DNA of 64,000 nucleotides, taken from NCBI GenBank assembly GCA_964499365.1, contig CAZCKU010000013.1, positions 62,001 to 126,000 of the forward strand, in the 5' to 3' direction. Below, in pieces: positions 10,730-20,071 of this stretch. The translations under genes and the position numbers were made by a program. The notes under the pieces were generated by a model. That model was not told where the DNA came from. It was given only the letters and a program-made list of their open reading frames with translations, and searched no databases. The DNA comes from PALSA-1316 sp964499365 (lineage in GTDB: Bacteria; Nitrospirota; Thermodesulfovibrionia; Thermodesulfovibrionales; UBA6898). Each line of letters begins with the position of its first letter. The stretch's first letter is position 1.

Positions 10730-11452
10730 ATGAGGCCCGACGGCAGACAGGACAACGAAATACGAGAGGTAAAGATAACCCGCAATTTCATCAGCACGGC
10801 CGAAGGCTCTGTCCTGATCGAGCTCGGCAACACACGGGTGATCTGCAATGCAACCATTGAAGAGAGGGTCCCCCCTTTTCTGAAGGACCAGAACAAGGGC
10901 TGGATCACGGCGGAATACTCGATGCTTCCGCGGGCCACACAGGTCAGGACCTCCCGGGAGTCCTCCGTCGGCCGGGTCAGCGGACGCACGCATGAGATAC
11001 AGAGACTCATCGGAAGGTCTCTCCGGAGCGTCGTCGACCTTGAACGGATCGGCCAGCGGACGATCTGGATCGACTGCGACGTCATTCAGGCGGACGGCGG
11101 GACCCGGACCGCTGCCATAACCGGCGCCTTTTTATGCCTCTGTGACGCCATCGGCAGGGCCATGGAGAAAGGCAGCATCTCCGGCAATCCGCTGCGGGAT
11201 TACCTTGCTGCAGTCAGCGTCGGCGTTGTCAGGGGTGTGCCGCTCCTCGACCTCTGCTACCAGGAGGATTCCTCTGCAGACGTTGACATGAATATCATCA
11301 TGACCGGCAGGGGGGACATCGTCGAGATCCAGGGAACGGCCGAGGGAAGCCCTTTTCCTGTTGCAACGCTCGACAGCCTGATCGGTCTTGCCCAGACCGG
11401 CATTTCGCAGCTGGTAAGCCTGCAGAAAGACCTGCTCGGGCTCAATCTTTAA
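10730..11452 (+). CDS. rph: Ribonuclease PH
   Basis: Phosphorolytic 3'-5' exoribonuclease that trims tRNA 3' ends. The 240-residue product shows MRPDGRQDNEIR at the start, the RNase PH segment GRTHEIQRLIGRSLR with the phosphate-binding arginines, and the active-site region DCDVIQADGGTRTAAITGA. GGAGG at 10717-10721 precedes the ATG. It is often followed by the ITP/XTP pyrophosphatase gene rdgB; here a 136-bp gap with the ftsH promoter follows instead. Confidence 0.96.
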   Translation: MRPDGRQDNEIREVKITRNFISTAEGSVLIELGNTRVICNATIEERVPPFLKDQNKGWITAEYSMLPRATQVRTSRESSVGRVSGRTHEIQRLIGRSLRSVVDLERIGQRTIWIDCDVIQADGGTRTAAITGAFLCLCDAIGRAMEKGSISGNPLRDYLAAVSVGVVRGVPLLDLCYQEDSSADVDMNIIMTGRGDIVEIQGTAEGSPFPVATLDSLIGLAQTGISQLVSLQKDLLGLNL

Positions 11453-11533
11453 CAAACCCGTGAACAGCCTGCACATACGGAGAAGACAGGATGGCTCTGT
11501 AAAAAGCCCTGGAGGCGCTGTCAACCCCTGATT

Positions 11534-11563
11534 CTGATAAATATCAATTTCATGTGCTAAAAT
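11534..11563 (+). promoter_or_regulatory. Candidate sigma-70 promoter for ftsH
   Basis: An extended -10 element (TGCTAAAAT, hexamer 11558-11563) is preceded after 18 bases by CTGATA (11534-11539). It lies 26 bases before the ftsH start in the only sizable gap between rph and ftsH. Confidence 0.42.
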
Positions 11564-11588
11564 AGACGAAATATCCGGAGGTAATAAC

Positions 11589-13436
11589 TTGAACGTATAT
11601 AGAAGCATTTTCATATGGCTGTTGATCGGCATCATGGTGATCCTGCTGTTTAATCTCCTGAACACGCCGAAGAAGAGCCTGGAAGATATTATTTTGTCCG
11701 ATTTCCTGACAAAGCTCGAGGAAGGCCAGGTCGACGAGGTGGCTATCAAGGAGAATTCTATCACCGGCCGCTTCAAGGACGGCACGAAGTTCAAGACCTA
11801 TTACACCGATTATCCGCAGCTCGTCGAAAAGCTGCGTGACCTGGATGTCAAGATCACGGTAAAGCCGCCGGACCAGAACCCGTGGTACGTGAACATCTTC
11901 TTCACCTGGGGACCGATCATCTTCATCGCAGTGATATGGATTTTTTTCATGCGCCAGATGCAGTCGGGCGGCAACAAGGCCCTCTCGTTCGGAAAATCAA
12001 AGGCCCGCCTCATCTCGGAAAAATCGGTCAAGATCACCTTTGCTGACGTCGCCGGGGTTGAGGAGGCGAAGGTCGAGGTGCAGGAGATCATCGATTTCCT
12101 CAAAGACCCGCAGAAGTTCCAGAAGCTCGGAGGCAAGATCCCCCGCGGCGTACTCCTGGTCGGATCGCCCGGAACCGGAAAGACACTGCTCGCAAAGGCT
12201 ATCGCCGGCGAGGCGGGAGTCCCCTTCTTCAGCATCAGCGGCTCTGATTTTGTGGAGATGTTCGTGGGCGTCGGTGCCTCACGGGTACGGGACCTCTTCG
12301 AGCAGGCGAAAAAAAACGCGCCCTGCATCATATTCATCGATGAGATCGATGCCGTGGGAAGGCACAGGGGTGCGGGTCTCGGCGGAGGCCATGACGAACG
12401 CGAACAGACACTCAACCAGCTGCTCGTGGAGATGGACGGTTTTGAAGGCAACGAAGGGGTCATTATCATCGCAGCCACAAACAGGCCGGACGTGCTCGAC
12501 CCTGCCCTGCTGAGACCCGGCAGATTCGACCGCCAGGTCGTTGTTTCACTGCCTGACGTCAAGGGGCGACTCGAGATACTGAAGGTACATACCAGAAAAA
12601 TCCCTGTTGACGAACATGTGGACCTCGACAGGATTTCCCGCGGGACACCCGGATTTTCAGGGGCTGACCTCGCCAACCTGGTGAACGAGGCGGCGCTGCT
12701 CGCTGCCAGACAGGCAAAGACCAAGGTCGAAAACATTGATTTCGAAAATGCGAAGGACAAGGTCCTGATGGGCGTCGAGAGAAAAAGCATGATCATCAGC
12801 GACACGGAGAAGAAGAATACGGCGTACCATGAGGCAGGCCATGCCCTTGTGGCCAAACTGACACCCGGAACAGACCCGATCCATAAGGTCAGCATCATCC
12901 CCAGAGGCAGGGCACTCGGCGTTACCCAGCAGCTCCCCCTGGACGACAAATATACCTATTCCAAGGACTATCTGAACAAGCAGCTGCTGGTCCTGATGGG
13001 TGGCCGCGCTGCAGAGGAGATAGCGCTGAACCAGATGACGACCGGCGCCGGCAATGACATCGAACGGGCCACCGCTCTTGCCCGGAAAATGGTAACGTCC
13101 TGGGGCATGAGCGATAAGCTCGGACCGGTCACCTTCGGCAAGAAGGAGGAGCATGTCTTCCTTGGCAGGGAAATGGGTCAGCAAAAGGACTACAGCGAAA
13201 AGACCGCTGAAGACATCGACGAAGAGGTGAAGCGGATCGTGACCGAGGCCTATGCAGTCTCAAAGAAGCTGCTTGAGGACCGCTACAGCCTTCTCGATGC
13301 CTTTGCCCGCCGCCTTCTCGAAAAGGAGACCATGGACGGCCCCGAGATCGACGCACTGCTCGCGGATGAAAACAGGCACCAGCAGTCGCCTGCTGATACC
13401 GCGTGTAACGAAAGCGGCTGCACCGGCATCGCCTGA
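11589..13436 (+). CDS. ftsH: ATP-dependent zinc metalloprotease FtsH
   Basis: Membrane-anchored AAA+ protease that degrades misfolded membrane proteins and short-lived regulators. The 615-residue protein has two membrane spans (about 5-23 and 102-122) around a small periplasmic domain, an AAA domain with Walker A GSPGTGKT (192-199), Walker B IIFIDEID, the second region of homology ATNRPDVLDPALLRPGRFDR, and the zinc site HEAGH (413-417). It starts at TTG 11589, eight bases after GGAGG (11577-11581). The C-terminus (about 30 residues, rich in polar residues and two cysteines) is unusual but short. Confidence 0.97.
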   Translation: MNVYRSIFIWLLIGIMVILLFNLLNTPKKSLEDIILSDFLTKLEEGQVDEVAIKENSITGRFKDGTKFKTYYTDYPQLVEKLRDLDVKITVKPPDQNPWYVNIFFTWGPIIFIAVIWIFFMRQMQSGGNKALSFGKSKARLISEKSVKITFADVAGVEEAKVEVQEIIDFLKDPQKFQKLGGKIPRGVLLVGSPGTGKTLLAKAIAGEAGVPFFSISGSDFVEMFVGVGASRVRDLFEQAKKNAPCIIFIDEIDAVGRHRGAGLGGGHDEREQTLNQLLVEMDGFEGNEGVIIIAATNRPDVLDPALLRPGRFDRQVVVSLPDVKGRLEILKVHTRKIPVDEHVDLDRISRGTPGFSGADLANLVNEAALLAARQAKTKVENIDFENAKDKVLMGVERKSMIISDTEKKNTAYHEAGHALVAKLTPGTDPIHKVSIIPRGRALGVTQQLPLDDKYTYSKDYLNKQLLVLMGGRAAEEIALNQMTTGAGNDIERATALARKMVTSWGMSDKLGPVTFGKKEEHVFLGREMGQQKDYSEKTAEDIDEEVKRIVTEAYAVSKKLLEDRYSLLDAFARRLLEKETMDGPEIDALLADENRHQQSPADTACNESGCTGIA

Positions 13437-13459
13437 ATACAGAATTGACAGTGCTTTGA

Positions 13460-13560
13460 AAATCTCCCCCAACCCCTCTTTGCCAAAGAGGGGTTTTGTT
13501 TTATACCTCCCTTTGGCAAAGGGAGCCTGCCTGTCCGGTAGGCAGGGTTAGGAGGGATTT
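13460..13560 (-). repeat. Dispersed palindromic repeat (CTTTGGCAAAG type), inverse copy
   Basis: Two imperfect palindromes, centred on CCCCTCTTTGCCAAAGAGGGG (13473-13493) and CCTCCCTTTGGCAAAGGGAG (13507-13526), with a third small palindrome (GCCTGCCTGTCCGGTAGGCAGG, split here as 13527-13548). The order and flanks (AATCTCCCCC at one side, AGGAGGGATTT at the other) are the inverse of the copy at 40521-40597. The AGGAGGG of the right flank is also the ribosome binding site of folP. Confidence 0.85.
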
Positions 13561-13561
13561 G

Positions 13562-14416
13562 ATGATAGTACGTTGGTCACGTTTTGAACTCGACCTCGGC
13601 AGAAAGACCCATGTCATGGGCATACTCAATACCACCCCGGATTCGTTCTCTGACGGCGGGAGGTATTTTGATTTCTCGAGGGCCGTCGACCGTGCTCTTT
13701 TGATGGTCGACGAAGGGGCTGATATCATCGATATCGGGGGGGAATCGACCAGGCCCGGCTCTGAGCCGGTTCCGCCTGAAGAAGAGATACGCCGGACCGT
13801 ACCGCTCATCAGGGCGCTGGCGCAGCGGGTTTCCGTGCCGATCTCGATCGATACCTACAAGGCTGAGGTGGCAAGACAGGCACTGGATGCCGGTGCTGCT
13901 ATCGTCAATGACATCAGCGGTCTCAGGTTCGATCCAGGGATGCCTGAAATCGTTTCCAGGTACAAAGTCCCGGTTGTTGTCATGCATATCAAAGGGACGC
14001 CCCGCGATATGCAGCATAACCCCTCCTATACCGCCCTGATACCTGAGATTCTCGACTACTTCAGGGAATGCATATCCATTGCAGCACAGGCCGGTATTCC
14101 AGAAGAGATGGTCATCCTCGACCCCGGCATCGGCTTCGGCAAGACCTTTGAGCATAATCTGCAGATCATCAATCGTCTCTCCGAATTCAGCATACTCGGG
14201 AAGCCCCTGCTCGTCGGCCCCTCCCGCAAGGCCTTCATCGGTAAAATTCTGGACAACGCCCCTGCCTCTGAGAGGCTTGAAGGAACAGCCGCCGCCGTAA
14301 CCGCGTCGATTCTGAACGGCGCCCATATCGTGCGCGTGCATGATGTGAAAGAGATGGCAAGAGTGGCAAAGGTCGCTGACGCGATAAAGAGGGAAAGTGC
14401 TGAGACGCAACGATAG
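13562..14416 (+). CDS. folP: Dihydropteroate synthase
   Basis: Condenses p-aminobenzoate with dihydropterin pyrophosphate in folate synthesis. The 284-residue protein contains the two family signatures, MGILNTTPDSFSDGG and DIGGESTRPGSEPV, plus the substrate loops DIDTYK (as SIDTYK), NDISGL and GPSRKAFIG. I start at ATG 13562 since it is placed six bases after AGGAGGG; an in-frame TTG 66 bases earlier would translate repeat DNA. In many bacteria folP lies between ftsH and glmM or cdaA; here only the ftsH-folP half is kept. Confidence 0.95.
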   Translation: MIVRWSRFELDLGRKTHVMGILNTTPDSFSDGGRYFDFSRAVDRALLMVDEGADIIDIGGESTRPGSEPVPPEEEIRRTVPLIRALAQRVSVPISIDTYKAEVARQALDAGAAIVNDISGLRFDPGMPEIVSRYKVPVVVMHIKGTPRDMQHNPSYTALIPEILDYFRECISIAAQAGIPEEMVILDPGIGFGKTFEHNLQIINRLSEFSILGKPLLVGPSRKAFIGKILDNAPASERLEGTAAAVTASILNGAHIVRVHDVKEMARVAKVADAIKRESAETQR

Positions 14417-14440
14417 ACAGACCCATTCGCACCCACCGAG

Positions 14441-14471
14441 CAAAAAAAATCCGAATAATATTATTCCGAAT
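14441..14471 (-). terminator. AT-rich hairpin with T-run, possible terminator
   Basis: GAATAATATTATTC (14453-14466) is a perfect palindrome. Read on the minus strand it is followed by eight Ts, as expected for an intrinsic terminator of the leftward nuclease operon, though its stem is weak. Confidence 0.42.
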
Positions 14472-14509
14472 TCAGCCGCTTCTCGTTTACCCTCAATTAA
14501 GACGACGAT

Positions 14510-15127
14510 TTATCTGCGGGGATGCTGTCTGCGGTATTCTGCCGGTTCCTGCCGCAGGCCGTTTCTTCCCCAGACACCGACTCTTCTTTCCCGGGCCTCA
14601 CGCTGAGCTGCCGTGAACAGGCCGGCATATTTAACGTTCGGGGGAAAGGTAAAGAGCACGGCGTATCCGTCCCTGAGCATCATCTCGTTGATCAGCCTGC
14701 CATCCGGGGTCCTGAGATAACCGAGGCGCCGGCCATACTTGTCCCTGTCGACAACATCGCTCTCAAAGCTAACGGTCCACGACGAAGCGTCCAGGATATC
14801 CTCAAGGTGCTGCTTCGCCCTCTTCCCCCAGGGCCTCTGTGCCATCTCCGGGGCATCGATACCAATCAGACGCAGCTTCTCCGGCCTGCCCCTGTCGATG
14901 ATGCCGACCGTATCGCCGTCATAGACCTGTCCGACCCGTATCAGTCCTGTCCTGTGCCTGCCGGGTGCGTCCCCCGTATGCGTGCCGCCGTCGGCACTCC
15001 TGTCCCAATGGCCAGGGAAAGGGGAAACAAGAAAAAGACAGAGCACAATGACAGAGCGCAGGTATCGTCTCTGCACGCGAAGAAACACCACGCTCAAGCC
15101 GATCAATCCACAACCAGAAACGCACAC
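14510..15127 (-). CDS. Thermonuclease-family (SNase) secreted nuclease
   Basis: A staphylococcal-nuclease-like protein of up to 205 residues. The SNase domain (about 60-190) has the expected catalytic neighbourhoods: GQVYDGDTV, RLIGIDAPE (Arg and Glu), DKYGRRLGYL (second Arg) and the C-terminal REARERRVGVWG. A hydrophobic stretch (LRSVIVLCLFLV, about residues 23-36) suggests export or anchoring. The start is unsure: the GTG at 15127 overlaps the end of the upstream gene by 25 bases and lacks a clear ribosome site; TTG 15097 or GTG 15091 would avoid overlap and keep the signal. It is the last gene of a leftward series. Confidence 0.82.
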   Translation of the reverse strand: MCVSGCGLIGLSVVFLRVQRRYLRSVIVLCLFLVSPFPGHWDRSADGGTHTGDAPGRHRTGLIRVGQVYDGDTVGIIDRGRPEKLRLIGIDAPEMAQRPWGKRAKQHLEDILDASSWTVSFESDVVDRDKYGRRLGYLRTPDGRLINEMMLRDGYAVLFTFPPNVKYAGLFTAAQREARERRVGVWGRNGLRQEPAEYRRQHPRR

Positions 15128-16269
15128 TTGAGATATTCTGTCTCAGGCATCGCGAGCAGGACGGGGTGGTCCATAGCCTGCGACCGCAGCGACAGCAGGC
15201 GCAGGCTTCTTCCGGAGGAGCGTGCCGCAGAGAGAAGCAGCTCGATGAACATTTCCTTCTGCAGATGATAGGAGCAGGATGACGTAGCCAGCAGGCCGCC
15301 CGGTTTCAGCAGGCGCATGCAGGCAGCGTTCAGCTCAGTATACGCGCGGACCGCCTCCTTTATCTTTGCAGCGCTCTTCACAAAGGCAGGCGGGTCGCAG
15401 ACAATAAAATCATGCGCAGCTCCCTCTGTCTCCTGCTTCTTCAGATACGCAAAGACGTCGCTGACAACAAATGCTGCCCTGCCCTGCAGGCTGTTCATCG
15501 CAGCATTCTGTTCGGCCTGCCTGACTGCACGCTCAGAGGAATCGACTCCGGTCACCCGTACCCCCGCCGAGGCTGCCAGCTGCAGGCTCCATGACCCGGT
15601 ATGACAGAAGAGGTCGAGCCCGCTGCCGTGCCGCACAAGTCCTGCAAAGGCAGTCCTGTTTTCGCGCTGATCGAGAAAAAAACCGGTCTTCTGGCCCTCC
15701 ATCGGGTCAACCGTAAAACGGACACCCTCCTCCCCGATGACCGGCAACGCCTCCAGACTGCCTTTGCGCAATTCCTTGTACTGGGGCAGTCCCTCAAGCA
15801 GACGGGATCGGCCGTCATTCCTCACCACGAGCGTCTCAGGATTCAGGAGTTCCTCAAGCAGTTCCAGGATAAGGTCTTTCAGCCGCTCCATCCCCGCAGT
15901 CAGGAGCTGGACGACAACACAGGACCCGTAGCGGTCGACGATAAGTCCGGGGAGATAGTCGGCCTCGCTGAAGACAAGACGGCAGTTCGCGGCATCAGAC
16001 AGGAGTTCTGCCCTGAGGTCTATCGCGCGTCTCAGGCTGTTTGAGAAAAAAGTGCGGTCGAGAGGTATGTTCTGCCTGGTGAGAATTCTGACCGCAATCA
16101 GGCTCTTCGGATTGATATACCCCGAACCGATAAAGGTTTCCTGCCGGTCATAGAGCCGGACATGGTCTCCGGGTGCGAAATCCCGGAGGTTTTCCTCTAT
16201 CTCGTTCGAGAATACCCAGAGGTGACCATGCAATATTCTCCGGGACCTTTTAAGGTGGATCTTCCGCAT
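15103..16269 (-). CDS. Class I SAM-dependent rRNA methyltransferase, RlmI-like
   Basis: A 388-residue protein with an N-terminal PUA domain (about 1-75; GHLWVFSNEI, GDHVRLYD) for RNA binding and a Rossmann methyltransferase domain. It has the RlmI/RlmK pattern: QKTGFFLDQRENR, motif I DLFCHTGSWSLQLA, DSSERAVRQAEQNA, then DFIVCDPPAF for the cytosine-binding site and a Cys in TSSCSYH. RlmI methylates C1962 of 23S rRNA in E. coli; the same target is inferred only from similarity. It lies ten bases after the GH57 gene on the same strand. Confidence 0.88.
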   Translation of the reverse strand: MRKIHLKRSRRILHGHLWVFSNEIEENLRDFAPGDHVRLYDRQETFIGSGYINPKSLIAVRILTRQNIPLDRTFFSNSLRRAIDLRAELLSDAANCRLVFSEADYLPGLIVDRYGSCVVVQLLTAGMERLKDLILELLEELLNPETLVVRNDGRSRLLEGLPQYKELRKGSLEALPVIGEEGVRFTVDPMEGQKTGFFLDQRENRTAFAGLVRHGSGLDLFCHTGSWSLQLAASAGVRVTGVDSSERAVRQAEQNAAMNSLQGRAAFVVSDVFAYLKKQETEGAAHDFIVCDPPAFVKSAAKIKEAVRAYTELNAACMRLLKPGGLLATSSCSYHLQKEMFIELLLSAARSSGRSLRLLSLRSQAMDHPVLLAMPETEYLKCAFLVVD

Positions 16270-16279
16270 GCCGTACCGC

Positions 16280-18457
16280 TCAGTACCACATCATGGCCTC
16301 AAAGTCGGCAGTCGGTACCGTCAGGCTGATGTGTCCCCTCCATGGACATCTCTCGACCTCTTCCCCCTGCTTGCGTATCGAGATAAAGATATTGATCTCG
16401 TCCTTTTCCTCAGCCTTCAGATCGGCAAACGGGACGGCTATCTCGAAGATCTCCTGCACGGCTACCTCTTCGAGGTCCCTGATTTTCACCCACTTGTCGC
16501 CGCTCCGTCCCGAGAGTTCGGCGACGATCCGGTCTCCCCTCAACGGAGAGCTGATCTTTATCTCCGAGGGTGCGGCGGTGATGATCGCAAACTCCATATC
16601 CTCATCAAACTCTTCAAAAGTACCCTTCGGATCGATGCGGAGGAAAAGCGTCTCCTGGTTGAACCCGAAATAGATCGTCGATATCAGGCTCTCCGACTTG
16701 TGCATGCTCCCGCCCGATTTCTTGACGTCGACCTGTGCCCCCTGATACCACTCGTAATAGCTGGTCACCAGCCCGTCGATCTTCGGCCTGATAAAACCCC
16801 TGATAGACAGCGAAGGGATGACCCCCCTGTCCTCGCGCAGGATCGGGACAAAGAGCTGGGCCGGGACGTCGCGGTCGATCTCCTTATAGACCTTCATAAG
16901 GTTCAGCCTGAAGAGCTCGTCGAACTCCTCCTGCGTCTCGGTGGTGTGTTCGTCGCCATACCACCAGTTCCAGTCAGATCCTTCGGCGGCATAGAGCGAC
17001 TTCCAGGCCTTCTGCGTGTCTGCCCCGGGATTGATTGCCTCGAACTCGGCAAGCGCATCGCGGGTCTCGGCAAGATAGTCCCAGGACAGGTTGTCCTCTT
17101 CATGGCCGATCCATATACCGTAGTTCGAGTTGATCCATGACCCCGGGTGGAGCCTGTCGAGCGGGTCGCCCTTGCCATGGGCTGCGATATAGTCGGACAC
17201 CGTCGTTGTCTGTATCCTCTGCTCCCTGCTGAGACCCTCATACAGATACAGAAAGAAATCGCGGCCGTCATTCTTGAAGTGCTCCCAGGCGTTCTCGCCG
17301 TCGAGGATAATGGTGACGAGATGGGGCCGGTTTGCAGGGAGACTCTGCCGTATGCGCAGGAGCCTGCCGATCAGGTCCTCGGCGGCATTCCTCGCGTCCC
17401 ACTGCGAATAGACAAAACCGATCAGGTCGGAAAGCTGGTGGTCCCTGAAGACGATCGATACATCCTCAAACGAATGGGGACGGTAAAGCAGAGACGGGTC
17501 TGCCAGGTTCCCGGCATTATCCCTGAACCGGCGGCCGATCGAGTTCGAGAGGATGCCTTCATCGGTACCGACCCACTGAACCCCCTGCCGGGCCACCAGC
17601 CTGAGGACCTCTTCGCTCACGGATCCCTCCGAAGGCCACATGCCCGCCGGCCGGTAGTCGAAGACCTTCTCGAAATAATCCAGTCCCATGACGATCTGCC
17701 GCTCCGCGTCTTCAGGATGCCTGAACCTCTGCCGCGGGAGCCTTACCTGGGGCATGGCGACCCTGGCGATGTCCGTATCGCACATAAGCGGAAGAATCGG
17801 GTGATAAAACGGGGTAAAGGAGAGTTCTATCTGCCGTGTGGCCGCCATCTCCCGGTAGGTAGGGATGATCTGCCTCAGGATCTCCGCCTGCTTCTGAAAG
17901 AGCAGTTCTTTTTCCTCATCCGTATAGTTATGACCCTTCTCGGTGAGAGTCCGCAGGAACGGGTCCCTGGACCTGAAGAGAGGGTCTATCCAGCAAAGGT
18001 TAAAGTATACCTGGAGGTCGCGGAAGTCACTTTCCGTAAAATATTTAATCGCACGCACCAGGTCGCTCTTGATGAGATGGGTGCCCCGCTTGACCAGCAG
18101 TTCATAGTACCGCGGAAAGGGGCGGATCATATTGTCCCAGTGCGCGAGAAAAAAGTTCTCGAGCATGAAGATCTTGTCGTCGTCCGTAAGGTCAGCCGCG
18201 CTCTTCCTGCTGATTTCGAGAAAGATGTCCCGGGCATTGTTGTCGGTATAGTCCACCAGCTGTTCGAGGAGCGACGGGACCAGGTTGAAGTTCTGCCTGA
18301 TCGAAGGAAACTCCCTGAGGATCTCGACCATGTCGAGATAGTCCTTGGTGCCGTGCAGGCGTACCCAGGGAAGACGGTAGAAATCGGTCATGGGGTCCTT
18401 GTAGAACGGCTGATGCATGTGCCAGATAAAGGCGAGGTGCAGCGGTCTATCGGTCAT
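16280..18457 (-). CDS. Glycoside hydrolase family 57 protein
   Basis: A 725-residue cytoplasmic glycosidase or glucanotransferase acting on alpha-glucans such as glycogen. The family 57 motifs occur in order: IWHMHQP near the start, LSFTPFYHPILPL, GMWPSEGSVSEE holding the expected nucleophile Glu, WVGTDEGI, and ILDGENAWEHF holding the acid/base Asp. The last 250 residues form a separate, likely beta-rich C-terminal region. I start at ATG 18457 (MTDRPLHLAF), overlapping the upstream ftsB-like gene by 11 bases, as homologues begin right before the HQP motif. The exact activity (amylase, branching enzyme or 4-alpha-glucanotransferase) cannot be told from sequence. Confidence 0.9.
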   Translation of the reverse strand: MTDRPLHLAFIWHMHQPFYKDPMTDFYRLPWVRLHGTKDYLDMVEILREFPSIRQNFNLVPSLLEQLVDYTDNNARDIFLEISRKSAADLTDDDKIFMLENFFLAHWDNMIRPFPRYYELLVKRGTHLIKSDLVRAIKYFTESDFRDLQVYFNLCWIDPLFRSRDPFLRTLTEKGHNYTDEEKELLFQKQAEILRQIIPTYREMAATRQIELSFTPFYHPILPLMCDTDIARVAMPQVRLPRQRFRHPEDAERQIVMGLDYFEKVFDYRPAGMWPSEGSVSEEVLRLVARQGVQWVGTDEGILSNSIGRRFRDNAGNLADPSLLYRPHSFEDVSIVFRDHQLSDLIGFVYSQWDARNAAEDLIGRLLRIRQSLPANRPHLVTIILDGENAWEHFKNDGRDFFLYLYEGLSREQRIQTTTVSDYIAAHGKGDPLDRLHPGSWINSNYGIWIGHEEDNLSWDYLAETRDALAEFEAINPGADTQKAWKSLYAAEGSDWNWWYGDEHTTETQEEFDELFRLNLMKVYKEIDRDVPAQLFVPILREDRGVIPSLSIRGFIRPKIDGLVTSYYEWYQGAQVDVKKSGGSMHKSESLISTIYFGFNQETLFLRIDPKGTFEEFDEDMEFAIITAAPSEIKISSPLRGDRIVAELSGRSGDKWVKIRDLEEVAVQEIFEIAVPFADLKAEEKDEINIFISIRKQGEEVERCPWRGHISLTVPTADFEAMMWY

Positions 18458-18767
18458 ACTTGAAGATATACTCGTCCGGCCGTGCCAGACCGAACTCCTC
18501 ACGGGCAAGCTTCTCCCTGAAGAACGGGTCCTCCTTCAGCATCTTGATCTGCGTCCTGATTTCTTCATTCTGCCTGTTCAGCTCCACGAGCTGACGTTCA
18601 AGGGTCCTTCTCGTCCTGTTCAGCTCAAGGTACCGGAAAAGGCCCATATCCCCGAAGACAAGGTTTATCGACAGGTAGATGAAACTGAGCAGCACGAAGG
18701 TGAAGAAGATAAGCCGCTTCTTCTTCACCTCCGTCACCACCTGCTGCCTGAGAAGGTTGTTGTTCAT
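18447..18767 (-). CDS. FtsB/DivIC-type septum formation initiator
   Basis: A 106-residue bitopic protein: cytoplasmic basic start, one membrane span (about residues 20-38), then a coiled coil (about 45-80) ending in DPFFREKLAREEFGLARPDE, the hallmark of the DivIC/FtsB family that bridges the FtsQ and FtsL divisome proteins. The gene follows eno with a TAATG overlap at 18767-18769, the order eno-ftsB known from many bacteria. Confidence 0.9.
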   Translation of the reverse strand: MNNNLLRQQVVTEVKKKRLIFFTFVLLSFIYLSINLVFGDMGLFRYLELNRTRRTLERQLVELNRQNEEIRTQIKMLKEDPFFREKLAREEFGLARPDEYIFKYDR

Positions 18768-20041
18768 TACCTCAGATTGTACAGCCCCGTGCGGCCCCTG
18801 TAGACAGCAGAGTCCGCAAGCTCTTCCTCGATCACCAGGAGACGGTTATACTTGGCGACCCGCTCGCTCCGGGCAAGGGAGCCGGTCTTGATAAAGCCGG
18901 TATTGCAGGCGACCGCAAGGTCCGCTATCGTGGTATCCTCGGTCTCGCCGGAGCGGTGCGATATCACCGCGGTATAGCCGGCTGTCCGCGCCATCTCAAT
19001 GGCGTCCAGGGTCTCGGTGAGTGTCCCGATCTGGTTGAGCTTGATCAGGATCGAATTGGCGACCTTCTTGTCGATACCCTTCTCAAATATTTTCGTATTG
19101 GTCACAAAGATGTCATCGCCGACGAGCTGGACCTTCTTCCCGAGCCTTGAGGTCATCATGCCCCACCCGTCCCAGTCGCCTTCGGCAAGGCCGTCCTCGA
19201 TCGACAGGACCGGGTATTTCGAGATGATGCTGCCGTAGTAGTCGATCAGATGCTCATGCGACACCTTCTTACCCTCAAACGCATAATGTCCCTTGTCATA
19301 AAACTCCGAAGCGGCAACATCAAGCGCGAGGAAGATGTCCTTGCCGGGTGTATATCCCGCCTCCCTGATCGCCTGGATAATAAGGTTGATCGCCTCTTCG
19401 TTGCTCTTGAGGTTCGGCGCAAAGCCCCCTTCGTCGCCGACCGCGGTATTCAGTCCCTTTGCCTTCAGGATCTTCTTGAGGGTATGGAAGACCTCGGTGC
19501 CTGCCTGCAACGCAGACGAAAAATCCGCCATGCCCGCAGGCATGATCATGAACTCCTGGATATCGAGGTTGTTGTCGGCGTGGGCGCCGCCATTGAGGAT
19601 GTTCATCAAAGGCACCGGCAGGACCTTTGCGTTCAGCCCGCCAATATGGCGGTAGAGCGGCTGACCCGCCTCAATCGCTGAGGCCTTGCAGACCGCAAGC
19701 GAGACCCCCAGGATCGCATTCGCCCCGAGCTTCTTTTTGTTCTCCGTGCCGTCAAGGTCGATCATCAGGTTGTCGATCAATACCTGCTCGGTCGACTCGA
19801 TCCCCCGGATACGCGGCGCGATCTGTTCAAAGATATTCTTTACCGCTTTCAGCACGCCTTTGCCCTGGAACCTTTTTCCCCCGTCCCGCAGTTCAAGTGC
19901 CTCGCGTTTGCCGGTCGAGGCCCCCGAGGGCACGGCAGCCCTGCCGACTGCGCCGCTCTCAAGATAGACATCCACCTCTACCGTCGGGTTCCCCCGAGAA
20001 TCAAGGATCTCCCGTGCTATGACATCGACTATTTCACCCAT
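18767..20041 (-). CDS. eno: Enolase
   Basis: Interconverts 2-phosphoglycerate and phosphoenolpyruvate. The 424-residue protein has AREILDSRGNPTVEVDV at the start, the metal-binding aspartate region LALDVAASEFYD, SIEDGLAEGDWDGW, and the signature ILIKLNQIGTLTETL with the catalytic Lys, followed by SHRSGETEDTTIADLAV. A GGGAGG site precedes the ATG. It heads a tightly overlapping set with ftsB-like and GH57 genes, linking glycolysis, division and glucan use in one leftward unit. Confidence 0.98.
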   Translation of the reverse strand: MGEIVDVIAREILDSRGNPTVEVDVYLESGAVGRAAVPSGASTGKREALELRDGGKRFQGKGVLKAVKNIFEQIAPRIRGIESTEQVLIDNLMIDLDGTENKKKLGANAILGVSLAVCKASAIEAGQPLYRHIGGLNAKVLPVPLMNILNGGAHADNNLDIQEFMIMPAGMADFSSALQAGTEVFHTLKKILKAKGLNTAVGDEGGFAPNLKSNEEAINLIIQAIREAGYTPGKDIFLALDVAASEFYDKGHYAFEGKKVSHEHLIDYYGSIISKYPVLSIEDGLAEGDWDGWGMMTSRLGKKVQLVGDDIFVTNTKIFEKGIDKKVANSILIKLNQIGTLTETLDAIEMARTAGYTAVISHRSGETEDTTIADLAVACNTGFIKTGSLARSERVAKYNRLLVIEEELADSAVYRGRTGLYNLR

Positions 20042-20071
20042 GAACGCCTCCCGTATCGTAATGTAGTATGA

